A stretch of 13,323 nt of DNA from the NCBI GenBank assembly GCA_030628245.1, contig DAOVRI010000026.1, forward strand, positions 1-13,323. The letters are read 5' to 3'. The notes under the pieces are model-generated. The model was not told the origin of the DNA. It was given only the letters and a program-made list of their open reading frames with translations, and made no database searches. This DNA is from Dehalococcoidales bacterium. Lineage in GTDB: Bacteria > Chloroflexota > Dehalococcoidia > Dehalococcoidales > RBG-16-60-22. The position numbers and the translations under genes are program-made. The stretch's first letter is position 1. Each line of letters starts with the position of its first letter. Positions 13,129 to 13,323 of this stretch are shown here, piece by piece.

Positions 13129-13323
13129 ATGAGCGTAGAGATAGAGCTCTCCTCCATTTTCGCCAGTTTTACCGACAACCAGTTGAATATCAAGGCAGAA
13201 GGTAACACGGTTGGCGAATGTCTTAACGACCTTATCGGGCAGTTTCCCAAACTTGAGAAGATGCTGCTCAACAAGCAAGGCAAGTTACAGCATGTCTATG
13301 ATGTCTATATCAACGGCGAAAGC
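13129..13323 (+). CDS. MoaD/ThiS/CysO-like sulfur carrier, cut by window edge
   Basis: The first 65 codons of a ubiquitin-fold sulfur carrier; the gene runs off the right end, so the decisive C-terminal Gly-Gly is not visible. The start ATG is at 13129, with AGGTG (13116-13120) 8 nt upstream. The pattern is a first strand VEIELSSIF, then TVGECLNDLIGQFPKLEKMLL (helix and the conserved P), and GKLQHVYDVYINGES, the strand just before the tail region. The block GKL-x-x-x-Y-x-x-Y-I-N-G recalls mycobacterial CysO (GKLHRFVNIYVN) more than short ThiS proteins. A complete protein of about 90 residues is expected. Partnership with the E1-like enzyme 16 bp upstream is nearly certain from context; whether sulfur goes to molybdopterin or to cysteine synthesis is open. 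Presence of cysE in the same operon favours the cysteine option somewhat. Confidence 0.8.
   Translation, partial: MSVEIELSSIFASFTDNQLNIKAEGNTVGECLNDLIGQFPKLEKMLLNKQGKLQHVYDVYINGES

Overview
The window looks like a chromosomal segment from an anaerobic bacterium, most likely a Chloroflexota/Dehalococcoidia-type genome. This placement is tentative. It rests on the selenocysteine genes, a Thi4-type thiazole synthase with no sulfur-donor cysteine, Fe-S dependent NadA, FdhD proteins, an Fe-S type Rrf2 regulator and abundant C-rich palindromic intergenic repeats. No rRNA, tRNA, CRISPR array or transposase is visible.

Layout. Positions 1-225 are an AT-rich leader with one palindrome. A small tandem-CBS protein (226-663, +) ends in a hairpin terminator and faces a UspA-type stress protein (743-1207, -) and an MscS-type mechanosensitive channel (1273-2370, -). 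Intergenic repeats follow (about 2451-2760). Next come selB (2789-4639, -) and selA (4649-6031, -), 9 bp apart, which make and decode selenocysteine. A second copy of the intergenic repeat (6105-6328) lies on the far side of selA, so selAB sits between two direct repeats.

From 6356 to the right edge all genes are on the + strand and closely packed, apparently one long operon: rrf2, cysE, thi4, mnmA, fdhD-like 1, fdhD-like 2, nadA, cutA, moeB/thiF-like and a moaD/cysO-like gene cut by the window edge. A good sigma70-type promoter (TTGACA, 17 nt, TAAATT) is followed by a 19-bp palindrome resembling an IscR/Rrf2 operator, just before the ribosome binding site of rrf2. The encoded Rrf2 has the three-cysteine Fe-S signature, so autoregulation in response to Fe-S or sulfur status is the natural reading.

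The operon is about sulfur and Fe-S chemistry. CysE makes O-acetylserine for cysteine, Thi4 uses sulfide for the thiamin thiazole, MnmA thiolates tRNA, FdhD passes sulfur to the molybdenum cofactor of formate dehydrogenase, NadA is a 4Fe-4S enzyme, and the E1-like/MoaD-like pair carries sulfur as a thiocarboxylate. No cysteine desulfurase is encoded in the window, although MnmA and canonical FdhD normally need one.

The main oddities are: two tandem FdhD-like proteins that both lack the family's sulfur-transfer CxxC motif; a Thi4 with alanine where yeast has its donor cysteine; a well-placed IscR-like operator; and a MoaD-like protein that resembles the cysteine-biosynthesis carrier CysO at least as much as MoaD or ThiS.
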